A program made the translations under genes and the position numbers. A stretch of DNA of 6,692 nucleotides, taken from Betaproteobacteria bacterium (GTDB taxonomy: Bacteria; Pseudomonadota; Gammaproteobacteria; Burkholderiales; Nitrosomonadaceae). The notes below the pieces were generated by a model. That model had not been told where the DNA came from. It worked only from the letters and a program-made list of their open reading frames with translations, and did not search any database. Position 1 is the first letter of the stretch. Each line of letters opens with the position of its first letter. This document shows positions 6,610-6,692 of this stretch, one piece after another. The DNA lies in assembly GCA_022601315.1 (NCBI GenBank), contig JAHZIU010000394.1, positions 1 to 6,692 on the forward strand, given 5' to 3'.

Positions 6610-6692
6610 ATGATTACAGAGTTCATCACATCTTTACTGACACCAGCCCCCAAATGGTCAAAGCACATGGGGTTTTTAAATGAATCTATCGC
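6610..6692 (+). CDS. Start of a probable downstream CDS (N-terminal 27 codons only)
   Basis: An ATG at 6610 opens a frame that stays open to the window edge: MITEFITSLLTPAPKWSKHM then GFLNESI. A TAA directly before the ATG fixes it as the first possible start. The LLTP-P...MGFL-E pattern reads like real protein and vaguely recalls N termini of small conserved proteobacterial proteins with LLTPCP and MGYL-E motifs, but this is memory and not a search. No good Shine-Dalgarno sequence is seen. It lies 57 bases after the cyclic-di-GMP gene on the same strand, so co-transcription is possible. The product cannot be named. Confidence 0.5.
   Translation, partial: MITEFITSLLTPAPKWSKHMGFLNESI

Noticed and set aside
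6648..6677. CCCCA...TGGGG imperfect hairpin followed by five T, looking like a rho-independent terminator
   Set aside because: It has only five outer pairs with an internal mismatch and lies inside the open frame that starts at 6610, which is better explained as coding sequence.

Overview
The window looks like chromosomal DNA of a Gram-negative proteobacterium: it carries an outer-membrane FadL-type porin with a signal peptide and a C-terminal Phe, and a large membrane-bound GGDEF/EAL protein. The DNA is AT-rich, especially between genes. A beta- or gammaproteobacterium (for example Nitrosomonas-like) would fit, but the sequence alone does not settle the lineage.

Layout. Positions 1-1596 (minus) hold the first 532 codons of a membrane-anchored ankyrin-repeat protein that runs off the left edge; it has its own well-formed promoter at 1625-1653. 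Positions 1811-1987 (minus) encode a 58-residue single-pass membrane protein with a strong Shine-Dalgarno sequence and a plausible promoter at 2042-2070. Positions 1988-2267 contain what looks like the decayed C-terminal end of an IS3-type transposase (about 2080-2187, minus) and a perfect 7-bp stem-loop (2225-2241). Positions 2268-3614 (minus) encode a FadL/OmpP1 family long-chain fatty acid or hydrocarbon transporter. Positions 3615-4050 are a divergent intergenic region with a FadL promoter, two small palindromes around it, several copies of AATCTGA and a 19-codon upstream ORF whose stop overlaps the FadL TTG start. Positions 4051-6552 (plus) encode an 833-residue six-TM/PAS/GGDEF/EAL cyclic-di-GMP enzyme. 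From 6610 (plus) a further CDS probably begins and runs off the right edge.

How the genes relate. The minus-strand genes are widely spaced and most have separate promoter candidates, so they are probably independent transcription units. The only arrangement suggesting joint control is the divergent fadL-like/cyclic-di-GMP pair, which shares a 436-bp control region. Nothing here amounts to a clearly new multi-gene system. The items most worth a second look are the TTGA overlap at the FadL start, the palindromes over its promoter, the transposase remnant and the membrane-tethered ankyrin protein.
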